Assembly: GCA_903847975.1 (NCBI GenBank) | Contig: CAINFC010000122.1 | Coordinates: forward strand, 32,190 to 96,189 | DNA length: 64,000 bases | From: an uncultured Acidobacteriota bacterium | GTDB lineage: Bacteria > Acidobacteriota > UBA6911 > CAINFC01 | Direction: 5' to 3' | Part shown: piece after piece, positions 8,971-17,798 of the stretch | How the letters are laid out: each line of letters starts with the position of its first letter | How positions within the stretch are numbered: position 1 is the first letter of the stretch | The notes under the pieces: model-generated | Told to the model about the DNA's origin: nothing | The model's database searches: none | The model's input: only the letters and a program-made list of their open reading frames with translations | Made by a program: the position numbers and the translations under genes

Positions 8971-9993
8971 TTATTTCATGTAAACCGGTACCGGCACGAA
9001 GGAAAGAAGGAAAATGATCAGCGCCAGCAGAGCCAGCCATCGCCGTCCCTGTCCGGAAATGGTTCCCGGTTCCATAAGCGTGGGATGCTTGAGTCCCAGA
9101 AAATAGACCAGCGCTCCGAATACCAGATAGGCCGGAGACCAGGTGAAGGCGCTCAGAGCTACCAGACCGGCGCAAAAGGCGATGGAAAAGCGCCGGTGCC
9201 AGACCGGTCCGAATAATGCGTAGACGATGTGACCGCCGTCCAGCTGTCCCATGGGCAGCAGGTTGATGGACGTGGCAAAAATTCCAAACCAGGCCGCCCA
9301 GCCGATCGGATGAAGGTTGATGGTTTCCGCCGCTTCGTTGTAATGCGGAAAAACCAGGTGGGCGACCATCTTGAAAATCAAGGGCTCCCCGAAAAAGATC
9401 AGGCCTTCCGTATCCGGTTCCAGCACGGTGAGGTTGGAGGCGATCATGCCAATAACCAGTGCCGGCAGGGCGAACAGGTATCCCAGCAGAGGACCGGCAA
9501 TTCCCACATCAAAGAGCTGCCGGGTGTTGCGGAAAGGCGTGCGGATCCGGATGAAGGCGCCCATGGTTCCGGCAATGGAAAGCAGGGGAAAGGGAATGAA
9601 ATAGGGGTAGGTGGAGGCCAATTGGTAATAGCGACAGGCCAGGAAATGACCCATTTCATGCGCCAGAAGAATTCCCATCACCGCGAAGGCATAAGGGAGG
9701 CCGCTGATCAGGCTGCCGAGAATGCCCTCCGGAAAATCCCCTTTCCCCGAAGCGGCCAGGAAACCGGAAAAATAAAAAAAGCCGGCCATGGTGGTGCTGG
9801 CCAGGGTTAGCACAAACAGAACTGCCGGCCACGCCATCGATGGCCGGTAAGCGGGCGGAGCCGACAGGTCGGCCGCTCGCAGAAAGATTACCGGTTCTGC
9901 TAAAAACGGAGGTGGCGCAGGGGCCTGATTCGGGAGCGAGTCGGAATCCGCCGATGGATCCAGAGGGTTAGGTGGAACTTCCTGAGGATTCAT
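8971..9993 (-). CDS. M50-family (site-2-protease-like) membrane metalloprotease
   Basis: A multi-pass membrane protein of about 340 aa. After a proline-rich cytosolic N-terminus come several TM segments with the zinc motif HEMGH (in GILLAHEMGHFLACRYY) and, later, the second motif NLLPMGQLDGGH, whose D is the third zinc ligand. It resembles the family of cyanobacterial/plant EGY-type peptidases rather than RseP, because no PDZ domain is visible between the motifs. The ATG at 9993 lies inside the 3' end of the HU gene (26-bp overlap), implying translational coupling; the longer open frame upstream is the out-of-frame HU sequence. Substrate unknown; membrane-bound transcription or anti-sigma factors are typical targets. 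Confidence 0.82.
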   Translation of the reverse strand: MNPQEVPPNPLDPSADSDSLPNQAPAPPPFLAEPVIFLRAADLSAPPAYRPSMAWPAVLFVLTLASTTMAGFFYFSGFLAASGKGDFPEGILGSLISGLPYAFAVMGILLAHEMGHFLACRYYQLASTYPYFIPFPLLSIAGTMGAFIRIRTPFRNTRQLFDVGIAGPLLGYLFALPALVIGMIASNLTVLEPDTEGLIFFGEPLIFKMVAHLVFPHYNEAAETINLHPIGWAAWFGIFATSINLLPMGQLDGGHIVYALFGPVWHRRFSIAFCAGLVALSAFTWSPAYLVFGALVYFLGLKHPTLMEPGTISGQGRRWLALLALIIFLLSFVPVPVYMK

Positions 9994-10267
9994 TTGTGAT
10001 TCCGTCAAAGCGGATCTCCTTGCCCGGTTTAAAACGGATCGATTTTCCCTTGGGAATGGGAACCTGCTCCCCTGTTCGCGGATTTCTTCCCACTCCGGTT
10101 TTCCGGTCCTTGACGCTGAAGACGCCGAATCCACGCAACTCGATGCGGTCCCCTTTTTTCAGGGCCATCTTCAGAGCTTCCAGAACATTTTCGACGGCGA
10201 TTTCCGAACGGCTCTTGGTCAGTTGGACATCTTCGGCTACCCGGTTGACGATATCTTGTTTAATCAC
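9968..10267 (-). CDS. HU/IHF-family DNA-binding protein
   Basis: A 99-aa nucleoid protein of the bacterial DNABII family. It has the N-terminal helical dimerisation body (DIVNRVAEDVQLTKSRSEIAVENVLEAL) and the DNA-wrapping arm with GRNPRTGEQVPIPKG, whose Pro intercalates into DNA. The F-x-x-G-K-E end is conventional. It is somewhat more IHF-alpha-like than HU-like in the arm, but a single gene cannot settle this. The start is GTG at 10267 with GGAG 7 nt upstream. The last 26 bases encode both its tail (ITNESSGSST) and the first codons of the protease. Confidence 0.92.
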   Translation of the reverse strand: MIKQDIVNRVAEDVQLTKSRSEIAVENVLEALKMALKKGDRIELRGFGVFSVKDRKTGVGRNPRTGEQVPIPKGKSIRFKPGKEIRFDGITNESSGSST

Positions 10268-10295
10268 AAATGTTCTCCATCAAAAAGAAGATGCA

Positions 10296-10324
10296 ATTTT
10301 ATTTTCTGGGAGGGCTCCTGTCAA
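10296..10324 (-). promoter_or_regulatory. Promoter of the HU/IHF-protease pair
   Basis: On the minus strand TTGACA and TAAAAT are spaced by exactly 17 bases, with the -10 about 29 bases before the GTG start. Close to consensus, fitting a highly expressed nucleoid protein. Confidence 0.8.
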
Positions 10325-10494
10325 GTGCCACACAAGAATTAGGCCGGCGGCGATGTGGGAAACATAGAATAGTCATGCTTCCGATTGCGGAGACCGGCAT
10401 AAAAAAAATGGTTTGTTCCTAAACTTTTTACGGAACGAATCGTAGGTTATCTTGTGTAAGGTTTTTGTTTCTTGACTTTTATCCGGAGGTTATT

Positions 10495-11565
10495 ATGAAT
10501 AAGACGAAGTGGATGATGGCTGCGTTTTTTATCCTGGCGGTCTGCGGTTTGAGCCTAGGGCTGGTTTCTCTTTTCCGGAATGGTTCCGTGCAGGCGCTCA
10601 GCCCTACCGTTCCTGCGGTGATCGCGCTGATGCCGGAGAGCGCCAGCTTTGTTGCCTATGTGGATGTTCGCAAGATTCTGTATTCTCCGGTATACAAGGC
10701 CTTTGAAAATGAACACGGGGACAAGTTCACCACTCAGCTGCAGGAAATGATCCGCACTACGGGCATCGATCCGCGCAACGACATCGATTCCGTGGCATTC
10801 TGCAGCAGTCCCAGTCCCGCCGGCAGCGGAACCGTTCGCCTGGCGATCGTCAGCGGACGCTTTGATAGAGAGAAACTGACCTCCCTGATCACCGTCCGGG
10901 GTAAGGCGGAAAGCACCGCCTATAAGGGAACCGCCATTTATGGCCGGCCGCAGGAAAGCAGTCCCTCCGGCGAAAAGACCACGGGCGGGGAAGCGGTATG
11001 CTTTCTGGACGGGAACCGGATACTCTTCGGTCACAGGGAAGCCATTCAATCGGTTGTGGACATCAGCCGCGGCGAACATGCCGGTGTAGCCTCCAAACCC
11101 GCATTCCTCGCCATGCTGAACCAGACCTCCACGGAAGGATCGTTCTGGGTTGTCGGAACCGACATGAGCTTTCTTAAACAGTTTCAGGTCCGGGGGGCGG
11201 TCGACAAAACCACCGGGCTTCGAACGGAAAGGAGCCTGATTCCCTCACTGCCTCCGGTTGAGAACTTCCTTTTACAGGGCGATCTGGGCAACGTGATTTC
11301 CGTTTCCATGCAAACCCGATGCAAGGATGAAAAAACGGCTCAAAACGTGAATGACTTTCTTCGCGGCATGATTGCCCTGGGTAAATTGACCGTTGAGCAG
11401 AAGCCGGAACTGGCCGGGGTAATGGAAGACATACAGGTTTCTTTGAACCAGACCACGGTTTCCGTGCGGATTCAGATGCCCTTTGAGGATCTCAAAAAGC
11501 TGCATGAGCTGCGCAAGAATCCGGAAGTCGGCCGGCAGCCTTCCAAATCCGCGGAAAAAATGTGA
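10495..11565 (+). CDS. Exported protein of unknown function
   Basis: A 356-aa protein that starts with an uncleaved or cleaved signal segment (about residues 6-25) and is otherwise soluble. A repeated idea of the form ALMPESASFVAYVDVRKIL and later similar strands recalls secreted DUF3352-like proteins found in Acidobacteriota and Planctomycetes, but no catalytic motif can be pointed to. Two alternating alpha/beta halves (about 40-185 and 190-345) suggest an internally duplicated fold. The ATG at 10495 has an excellent GGAGG 7 nt upstream; the longer open frame from 10465 does not. It is followed at 61 bases by the NIPSNAP gene on the same strand. Confidence 0.7.
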   Translation: MNKTKWMMAAFFILAVCGLSLGLVSLFRNGSVQALSPTVPAVIALMPESASFVAYVDVRKILYSPVYKAFENEHGDKFTTQLQEMIRTTGIDPRNDIDSVAFCSSPSPAGSGTVRLAIVSGRFDREKLTSLITVRGKAESTAYKGTAIYGRPQESSPSGEKTTGGEAVCFLDGNRILFGHREAIQSVVDISRGEHAGVASKPAFLAMLNQTSTEGSFWVVGTDMSFLKQFQVRGAVDKTTGLRTERSLIPSLPPVENFLLQGDLGNVISVSMQTRCKDEKTAQNVNDFLRGMIALGKLTVEQKPELAGVMEDIQVSLNQTTVSVRIQMPFEDLKKLHELRKNPEVGRQPSKSAEKM

Positions 11566-11626
11566 GATAATGATCTGTCGGCAGTTAGGTTAGGAACACC
11601 GGATCAATCAGGAAAGGGAGGCAGGA

Positions 11627-12409
11627 ATGAACCGCAGGGATTTTATGGAAGGAGTCGGGGTGGCCGGGCTGGCTGGTATGGGGCAGGAGCCGGCAATGGA
11701 AAGCAGCAAGAAAGACAGGGTATTTGTTTTTGAGCAGTACTTTCTTAAAAACGGTACCCAGCCGGGCAGAATTCATGAGTTTTTTTCCGGACCTCTTCTG
11801 TCCTCTCTCAAAAAAATCCACGGCGGGCCGCAGGTTTTTATGGAGTCCCTGGTGGCGGCCCGACAGCCGCAGGTCGCCGTGCTGATGGGCTTCGACTCCC
11901 TTGCCCGGATGCAGACTGTTCTTTCCAGGCTGGAAGCCGACAAGGAGTGGAAGCAGGGCATGGAAAAGTGGGAGTCGGGGGAGGAATCGCCTTACGAGGA
12001 GTGCTCTCGAAGCCTGTTGAAGGCCACTCCCTACTGCCCGCCGCTGGCCAATCCCGCCGACGCACCTATCGGCAGAAAAATCTTCGAAGTGCGCGTCTAC
12101 CATTCGCCCAGCCAGCGCCAGCTGGAAGCCCTGCACGCCCGGTTCGCCGGTCCGGAAATAAAAATCTTTCACCGGGTCGGGGTCCATCCCATCCTTTATT
12201 CCAGTGCCGTTTTTGGAACCAGTCTGCCCAATTTGACCTATGTCATTCCCTTTGACAGCCTGGCCGCAAGGGAAAAAGCCTGGGATGCCTTCGGCCAGGA
12301 TCCGGAATGGATTCGGGTAAGAAAGGAATCGATCGATCGAAGCGGACAAATCTCCCTGAACAGCCAGATTGCCCTCTACCGGGCAACACCTTATTCTCCG
12401 ATACGGTAG
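11627..12409 (+). CDS. NIPSNAP-family protein with Tat-like leader
   Basis: A 260-aa protein whose N-terminus MNRRDFMEGVGVAGLAGM has a twin-arginine look, though the hydrophobic stretch is short. Two NIPSNAP ferredoxin-like modules follow: VFVFEQYFLKNGTQPGRIHEFF (about 30-130) and FEVRVYHSPSQRQLEALHARF (about 150-255), the second ending with the family's DPEWIRVRKES. NIPSNAP proteins bind small hydrophobic ligands; enzymatic activity is not established. RBS GGGAGG lies ahead of the ATG. Confidence 0.78.
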   Translation: MNRRDFMEGVGVAGLAGMGQEPAMESSKKDRVFVFEQYFLKNGTQPGRIHEFFSGPLLSSLKKIHGGPQVFMESLVAARQPQVAVLMGFDSLARMQTVLSRLEADKEWKQGMEKWESGEESPYEECSRSLLKATPYCPPLANPADAPIGRKIFEVRVYHSPSQRQLEALHARFAGPEIKIFHRVGVHPILYSSAVFGTSLPNLTYVIPFDSLAAREKAWDAFGQDPEWIRVRKESIDRSGQISLNSQIALYRATPYSPIR

Positions 12410-12446
12410 CCGCTTTCATCCTCCGACCTGCGTTCCTGCCGGTGTC

Positions 12447-13487
12447 ATGACTGTCCTTACCAGACGCAGAGCCCTTTGGGCCTCTCCTCTGATTCGGCGT
12501 TTTGTTCTGCTCATCGGCGCCATAAGCCTCACTCTGGCGATTGGGACCACCGGCTTCTGCCTGCTGGAGGGATTTCCGCCCTTCGACGCCTTTTACATGT
12601 CCCTTATTACCATTACCACAGTGGGTTATAAGGAAATATACGATCTGAGCTCCACGGGGCGGCTGTTCAATTCTTTTTTGATTTTCATTGGCGTGACCCA
12701 GATGTACCTGGCCATCGGCCTGATGACCCAGACCATCGTGGAAATGGAACTGGGAGGTGCATTCTGGAAGAAGAGGATCCAGAGGATGATCAATCAGCTG
12801 TCGGACCATTATGTCATTTGCGGTTACGGCCGTGTAGGGCGCGGGGCCTGCGAGGAGCTGCAGCGCAGCGGCGTGCCGCTGGTGGTGCTGGAAAGAGATC
12901 CCCAAAAGGTTCAGCAGCTGATGGGGGAAAAGATTCCGGTCCTGGCGGTGGATGCCACGCAGGACCGGTCCCTGCTGGAGGCCAATATCGGACGGGCCAA
13001 AGGGCTGATTGCCGCTCTGGCTACGGACGCCGATAACCTCTTCGTGGTTCTTTCCGCCCGGGAGCTCAATCCCGGGCTGCGCATTGCCGTGCGCATCGGG
13101 GATGAAGGCGCGGAAGCCAAGCTAAGGCGCGCGGGAGCCGATACCATCATCTCGCCATACGCCCGGGCGGGAAAGCGGATGGCCCAAACCATGATCCGGC
13201 CCAACGTCACGCAGTTTATCGAGAACCTGACGCAGGACCTGGGGCTGGACGTCGTGCTGGAGGAAATTCAGGTCTCCCCGACCAATCTTCTGGTCAATAA
13301 ATCCCTGGGAGACCTTCACCTCCGAAGGGATATGGGCGTAATCGTTCTGGCCATCCGGCGAAGCGACGGGAGGATGATTTTCAATCCCGCGGCGGACGAG
13401 CGACTGGCAGGCAGCGACTGCCTGGTGGCCATGGGCCGGCCGCAAGACATGCAGCGGCTGAGCGGCAAGCTGAACAGGAACGGCTGA
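12447..13487 (+). CDS. Potassium channel with RCK (TrkA-N/TrkA-C) domains
   Basis: A two-TM K+ channel of about 346 aa. TM1 (about 18-38) and TM2 (about 72-95) flank a pore with the selectivity filter TTVGYKE. The cytoplasmic part has an RCK-N Rossmann domain starting HYVICGYGRVGRGACEEL, a bound-nucleotide acid in VVLERDP, and an RCK-C domain near the end (about 255-340). Organisation matches MthK/Kch-type ligand-gated channels. An open frame extends to 12369 and overlaps the previous gene by 41 bases; the ATG at 12447 is preferred because the charged TRRRALW sequence directly precedes TM1. No strong RBS marks either start. Confidence 0.87.
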   Translation: MTVLTRRRALWASPLIRRFVLLIGAISLTLAIGTTGFCLLEGFPPFDAFYMSLITITTVGYKEIYDLSSTGRLFNSFLIFIGVTQMYLAIGLMTQTIVEMELGGAFWKKRIQRMINQLSDHYVICGYGRVGRGACEELQRSGVPLVVLERDPQKVQQLMGEKIPVLAVDATQDRSLLEANIGRAKGLIAALATDADNLFVVLSARELNPGLRIAVRIGDEGAEAKLRRAGADTIISPYARAGKRMAQTMIRPNVTQFIENLTQDLGLDVVLEEIQVSPTNLLVNKSLGDLHLRRDMGVIVLAIRRSDGRMIFNPAADERLAGSDCLVAMGRPQDMQRLSGKLNRNG

Positions 13488-13752
13488 ATTTCCGGGTTCG
13501 GAGAGGAGGGCCGGAACCGGGCGGCGCTCCTGCTAAAAGCCACTTCCAGCCCATCTCCGGTCGCATACGATGGACCACCGCACGGCGTCCGCAAATCCGG
13601 CTCCGGTTCCTTCTCTTTTCTTCCCGTCCTTCCTGTCTCCCCGTGAGTTTTTTCACAGGAAGACGGAAAGAGCGGGAAGAGGGGAGAAGCGAGATGCCTC
13701 CTTTCCGAAAAGAACTGCTCGGGCGAGGCTGCCTTTTAATCCGGCTCCCACC
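13488..13752. other. Convergent intergenic region containing a hairpin repeat
   Basis: Space between the convergent channel and superoxide dismutase genes. Apart from the polypyrimidine/polypurine hairpin listed separately at 13611-13689 nothing recognisable is present. Confidence 0.5.
13611..13689. repeat. Polypyrimidine/polypurine hairpin repeat, copy 1
   Basis: A pyrimidine-rich arm (13611-13640) faces a purine-rich arm (13655-13689) around CCCCGTGAGTTTTTTC. Arms include CTTCCTGT / ACAGGAAG and CTTCCCG / CGGGAAG. The reverse complement of the right arm matches 22 of 25 bases of the left arm of the hairpin at 29008-29080, so the two belong to one dispersed family. It lies between convergent stop codons. 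Confidence 0.6.
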
Positions 13753-14331
13753 TTACAGGTTCTGGGCCACGAAGGTCCAGTCGACCAGCTTCCAGAAAGC
13801 ATCCAGATAGGCGGCCCGGGCGTTTCGAAAATCGATATAGTAGGCGTGCTCCCAGACATCGCAGGTAAGAAGAGGCGTTTTCCCGTCCTTCAAAGGAGTA
13901 CCCGCATTGCCGGTTGTTTCGATCGCCAGGGTGCCGTCGGCATTTTTTACCAGCCAGGACCACCCGGACCCGAACTGTCCGATGGAAGCGGCGGTAAATT
14001 TTTCCTTGAACTGGGCAAAAGAGCCGAAAGCGGCCTGAATGGCATCCGCCAGGGCGCCACTCGGCTCGCCGCCGCCCTTCGGGGAAAGTCCGTTCCAGTA
14101 AAAGGTGTGGTTCCAGACCTGGGCCGCATTGTTGAAAAGCGGTCCTGCGGGGGCTTTGCGGACAATTTCCTCCAGGGACAATTCCGCGTACTCCGTTCCC
14201 GCGATCAGCTTGTTCAGGTTGTTCACATACGTGGCATGATGCTTGCCGTAATGATATTCAATGGTTTCCGCAGAGATAATAGGGGCAAGACCGTCCTTGC
14301 TGTAACGTAACGCCGGCAGAACATGTTCCAT
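13753..14331 (-). CDS. sodB: Superoxide dismutase, Fe/Mn family (Fe-type features)
   Basis: Cytoplasmic enzyme that disproportionates superoxide; 192 aa, the size of bacterial FeSODs. Metal ligands are visible: H27 in [12 protein letters not shown], the His of [14 protein letters not shown], and the Asp and His of [12 protein letters not shown]. The sequence [10 protein letters not shown] and the GGG-containing LSPKGGGEP are characteristic of the iron enzymes. The ATG has an excellent AAGGAGG-like site (AAGGAAGGAGAATAAC) upstream. It appears monocistronic, with its own promoter at 14395-14424. Confidence 0.95.
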   Translation of the reverse strand: MEHVLPALRYSKDGLAPIISAETIEYHYGKHHATYVNNLNKLIAGTEYAELSLEEIVRKAPAGPLFNNAAQVWNHTFYWNGLSPKGGGEPSGALADAIQAAFGSFAQFKEKFTAASIGQFGSGWSWLVKNADGTLAIETTGNAGTPLKDGKTPLLTCDVWEHAYYIDFRNARAAYLDAFWKLVDWTFVAQNL

Positions 14332-14394
14332 GTTATTCTCCTTCCTTGGTTATGAATGACCAATCTTATCAAAGATTACCAATAGGGTGCGATT

Positions 14395-14424
14395 ATTATA
14401 AGACATCCTTCCTTTTTCGTTCAA
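14395..14424 (-). promoter_or_regulatory. Promoter of sodB
   Basis: Minus-strand TTGAAC and TATAAT with an 18-base spacer; the -10 begins 64 bases before the ATG. The leader contains a small AATCTT-TGAT-AAGATT hairpin. No Fur box was recognised. Confidence 0.7.
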
Positions 14425-14509
14425 TTCCAAATGCCGTCTTGCTTTTCTGGCGGGTCTTTGCCAGAATGTACCCTCGTTGACCCAAAGTGGGTGGCAGGCG
14501 GCTCGACCG

Positions 14510-15697
14510 ATGGAAGAAAAAAAATATTTCAGCCTGGTAAATTACGCGGTGATTCAGGGGATTCAGTCCTTTGCCACCAGTCTGTTTTTGTGCAGCGTCT
14601 ACTTCTGGACGCGGGAGCGGTACCAGTTCAGCAGCCTGCAGAACCTGCTGCTGAATGCCGAGCAGGGACTGGTCTATATCCTGTCGTCCCGCTGCGGGGG
14701 CAAGCTGTCGGATCGCCTGGGGTATCACCGCCAGCTGGTCATCTGCACCAGCGCCATGGCCGGCATTCTTCTGACGGGCTGGATCCCGCAAGCCGATTTC
14801 ATGCCGTTCGTGATCATCGGGGCGTACATCGTCTTCACCGCCTCTTTCTGGCCGGCGCTGGAAGCGGTGGTGATGCACGCGCCTGCCTCGACCAGCATGC
14901 CGGAGCGGATCGGCAGCTATAACATCAACTGGGCCTACAGCGCAGCACTCGGTTTCTTTCTGAGCGGGGTTCTTTTCCGATGGCGTCCGGATGCCATCTT
15001 CTGGGTGAGTGCCGCCCTGCATCTGCTGATTCTGATTTTTTTCCGCTTTCCGATCGGTCGGCCGGATGCCCGGGGCCAGGTGGCCATGGATATTCCCCAC
15101 ACCGGAGACGAAGTACCCGAGGACCGGAAGAGGCTGTTTCTGCACACCGCCTGGCTTGGCAACAGCCTGAGTTACATGATGTTCGCTTCCTTTACCGCCA
15201 TGGCTCCGTTCGTCGGGTCCAAATTCGGTCTCTCCGCTTCCACGGCGATCTGGCTTTCCTCCACCCTGTTTTTTTCCCGAACCCTGGCTTTCTTCTGGTT
15301 TCGTCGCTGGCAGGGATGGCACTATCGTATGATCTGGCTGGTAACCGCAGCCTTTGCCGCTCCGGTCAGCATGGCACTGGTCTTCTTTTCGCCCTGGCTG
15401 ATTCCGGTACTGCTGGGCCTGGCTCTTTTCGGGATGGTATGCGGCTTTACCTACTACGGCTCTCTTTATTACTCGCTCGATTACGGGGAAAACAAGGGGG
15501 AACACGGCGGGCTGCACGAAATGATTATCGGGATGGGCCTGTTTGCCGGACCTCTGGTGGGCGCCTACGGGTCCTGGCAGTGGTCCGGGTTGCTGGGGGC
15601 TCAAGCCATGATCATCGGCAGCGCCCTGCTGGCCGGATGGGCCGGCCTGAGCTCTTTGTTCCGAATGCACGGGTACCGAAGGGCCAAGCCCGCCTGA
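14510..15697 (+). CDS. MFS-type transporter
   Basis: About 395 aa with roughly eleven to twelve hydrophobic segments. The loop between TM2 and TM3 has GGKLSDRLGYHRQ, the Major Facilitator signature (G-x-x-x-D-R-x-G-x-R/K). A hydrophilic central loop (about 190-215) divides the two halves, as usual for the superfamily. The substrate is unknown. The ATG at 14510 is preferred to a TTG at 14477; neither has a good ribosome site. Convergent with the deacetylase gene downstream. Confidence 0.75.
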   Translation: MEEKKYFSLVNYAVIQGIQSFATSLFLCSVYFWTRERYQFSSLQNLLLNAEQGLVYILSSRCGGKLSDRLGYHRQLVICTSAMAGILLTGWIPQADFMPFVIIGAYIVFTASFWPALEAVVMHAPASTSMPERIGSYNINWAYSAALGFFLSGVLFRWRPDAIFWVSAALHLLILIFFRFPIGRPDARGQVAMDIPHTGDEVPEDRKRLFLHTAWLGNSLSYMMFASFTAMAPFVGSKFGLSASTAIWLSSTLFFSRTLAFFWFRRWQGWHYRMIWLVTAAFAAPVSMALVFFSPWLIPVLLGLALFGMVCGFTYYGSLYYSLDYGENKGEHGGLHEMIIGMGLFAGPLVGAYGSWQWSGLLGAQAMIIGSALLAGWAGLSSLFRMHGYRRAKPA

Positions 15698-15753
15698 TCC
15701 GCTACCCGTCCCAGGAGAACATGGGTCAAAGCCGCAGCGCCGGATTCGGTCCA

Positions 15754-16743
15754 TCAGAAGGACGAGCGGACCTGCAGTCTCCTTTTCTTCAATTCGATCC
15801 AAGTGGTCGTGGCAATGCCCTGCTCCGAAAGAAACGCCTTGACTTCCGGATCCATCATCATGCGGAGTTCGGCCAGACGCTTTTCCCCGGAGTTCGAGAT
15901 GAAACTGAAAGTCTCCGAAGGGCGCGTGCAGTGAACGATGACCTGGGTGATGCCCGGCTTCATGGTGCGCAGCCGTTCCCGAAGGTAGGATTTCATCTCG
16001 TTATAATCTCTGCCGACCGTCGGTTCGGCAAGAATATCATCGATCAGAGGCAGGCCGGCATCCCAGACCCGCCGGGCGGCTTCCATGACCTGCTCCCTCA
16101 ATCCCGAGACACGAGCGCCCACGTACTGCATGTGGCCTGCCGGAAGCATCAGGGGGATGCCGGTTTCCAGGGCGACTTTCACATAGCGCTCGAAGAAGGG
16201 GGGCAGGATCACCGTTCCCATGTGGGAATCCAGGTGAGTGGGGTGAAAGCCCATGGAAACGGCGCGGTCCAGCTGCGCCCGGATTTCGCGCTCCACTTCG
16301 TCCGGGGAAGCGGAGCGAACGACCTGCATGCTGTCGGCATGCAGACAGCCCTCTCCGTCCGTCAGTCCCGGCACCGCGCTCTTGCCTGCCAGGGGTGCCC
16401 AGCGGTATAGCTTCCATTCGGAATTCAGGGTGATGTGCATCCCGGCATCGGTCCCGGGGTGCTGCTTGATATACTGGACCATTTCCGGGACCCAGGGACA
16501 CGGCATCATGACGCTCGTCGAGCTGGCAATCCCTTTTTCCATGGCCTCGATGGTCCCGACGTTGGAGTCATGCGACATACCGGCATCATCCACGTGGAGG
16601 ATGATCAGGCGGGATCCCGGGGGCCATCCCAGGCGCTCAGCCCAGCTGGGTTTTTCCTCCGCGGCAGCCGCCATGGAGGACAGAACAACACTTAAGAACA
16701 ACAGGGCGATCCAGGAAATTGGTGCTGGTTTCATAGGGGCCAT
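15754..16743 (-). CDS. Exported YdjC/ChbG-type carbohydrate deacetylase
   Basis: A protein of about 329 aa of the ChbG/HpnK deacetylase family (distorted TIM barrel, metal dependent). After a signal peptide ending SSMAAAA come the metal motif ILHVDDAGMSHDSN (DD plus H), GMHITLNSEW, and the HLDSHMG motif that supplies further ligands. E. coli ChbG removes an acetyl group from chitooligosaccharides; the signal peptide here predicts an extracytoplasmic role, unlike cytosolic ChbG. The ATG at 16743 is chosen because AAGGAGATG ends 8 nt upstream of it. Confidence 0.8.
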   Translation of the reverse strand: MAPMKPAPISWIALLFLSVVLSSMAAAAEEKPSWAERLGWPPGSRLIILHVDDAGMSHDSNVGTIEAMEKGIASSTSVMMPCPWVPEMVQYIKQHPGTDAGMHITLNSEWKLYRWAPLAGKSAVPGLTDGEGCLHADSMQVVRSASPDEVEREIRAQLDRAVSMGFHPTHLDSHMGTVILPPFFERYVKVALETGIPLMLPAGHMQYVGARVSGLREQVMEAARRVWDAGLPLIDDILAEPTVGRDYNEMKSYLRERLRTMKPGITQVIVHCTRPSETFSFISNSGEKRLAELRMMMDPEVKAFLSEQGIATTTWIELKKRRLQVRSSF

Positions 16744-16800
16744 CCGGATTTCATCTCCTTGGCGAAAGCGAAACATGTTCTCATTCTTATTCAAAATGCA

Positions 16801-16851
16801 ATTATACCCGTTGCAGGGGGGGGGACATCGAAAGGGCGGATAGCGTATAAT
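16801..16851. promoter_or_regulatory. Divergent -10 elements between deacetylase and galU genes
   Basis: A TATAAT on the minus strand (16801-16806) points to the deacetylase and one on the plus strand (16846-16851) to the galU-like gene. Neither has a good -35 hexamer; a run of ten Gs lies between them. Confidence 0.35.
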
Positions 16852-16904
16852 TACAACGCAATAAAAAGCAATCAGTTGGGCAACGAATTTTTCCCGGGGA
16901 GATC

Positions 16905-17798
16905 ATGAGCGAAGACATCCATGTAGCCGTAATACCGGTAGCCGGACTGGGAACCCGCCTGCTGCCTGCCACCAAGTCCCAGCCCAAGGAGATGCTGCCG
17001 GTGGGGCGAAAGCCGGTGGTGCAATATGTGGTGGAGGAAATGGAGAAAAACGGTATCAAGCAGATCCTGTTTGTAACCGGCAGGGATAAAACCTCCATCG
17101 AGAACCATTTCGATTTTGATCATGAACTGGTGCGAACCCTGCGGGAGAACGGCAAGGAAGAGCTGCTTTCCGAGCTGGAATATGAGCGCATGCGGCTGCA
17201 GTTCTTCTTTACCCGCCAGCGCCGTCCCAAGGGGCTGGGGGACGCCATCCTGTGCGCGCAGCATTTTACCGGAGATCGGCCCTTTGTCGTGGCGCTGGGG
17301 GACAGCGTCCTCGGGATGCACGGCTCGGCGACCGTGGTTTCCAGGATGGTGGAAACCTACCGCCGGAACGCTCCCTGCGTGGTGATTGCCCTTCGGGAGG
17401 TTTCCCTCGAGAAGGTATCCCGCTACGGCATTGTCGAGCCGGCCTCCGAAGGTCCGATTTCGCTGATCCGCAATCTGGTCGAGAAGCCGTCTCCCGAAGC
17501 GGCTCCGAGCCGGCTGGCCATCACCGCCCGCTACATTCTGCCGGCAGCCATCCACGATGCCATCGAGCGCATCCAGCCGGACCGGCACGGAGAAATTCAG
17601 CTCACCGATGCCATCCAGCTGCTGCTGAAAGAAGGAATGCCCGTCTACGGGGTTCGCCTCGGCCCGGAGGAAAAGCGATACGACGTGGGCAATTTTCAGA
17701 GCTACTTTGAAGCGTTCCTGGAATTTGCCTGGAATGATCCCCAGCTGAGCGGGGAGGTGAAACGAATGATCCAGGAGCTCCTTCGTGAAGATCGTTAA
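16905..17798 (+). CDS. galU: UTP-glucose-1-phosphate uridylyltransferase (GalU-like)
   Basis: A 297-aa nucleotidyltransferase of the GalU family that couples a sugar-1-phosphate with UTP to a UDP-sugar. The nucleotide-binding signature VIPVAGLGTRLLPATKS with PKEMLPV lies at residues 6-33; further family blocks are EEMEKNGIKQILFVTGR, the metal aspartate in VALGDSVL, the sugar-binding LVEKPSPE, and the closing KRYDVGN. The GGGGAG site before ATG 16905 supports the start. It overlaps the glucuronokinase gene by 14 bases, so the pair is translationally coupled. That context raises the possibility that it also or instead uses glucuronate-1-phosphate. Confidence 0.88.
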   Translation: MSEDIHVAVIPVAGLGTRLLPATKSQPKEMLPVGRKPVVQYVVEEMEKNGIKQILFVTGRDKTSIENHFDFDHELVRTLRENGKEELLSELEYERMRLQFFFTRQRRPKGLGDAILCAQHFTGDRPFVVALGDSVLGMHGSATVVSRMVETYRRNAPCVVIALREVSLEKVSRYGIVEPASEGPISLIRNLVEKPSPEAAPSRLAITARYILPAAIHDAIERIQPDRHGEIQLTDAIQLLLKEGMPVYGVRLGPEEKRYDVGNFQSYFEAFLEFAWNDPQLSGEVKRMIQELLREDR

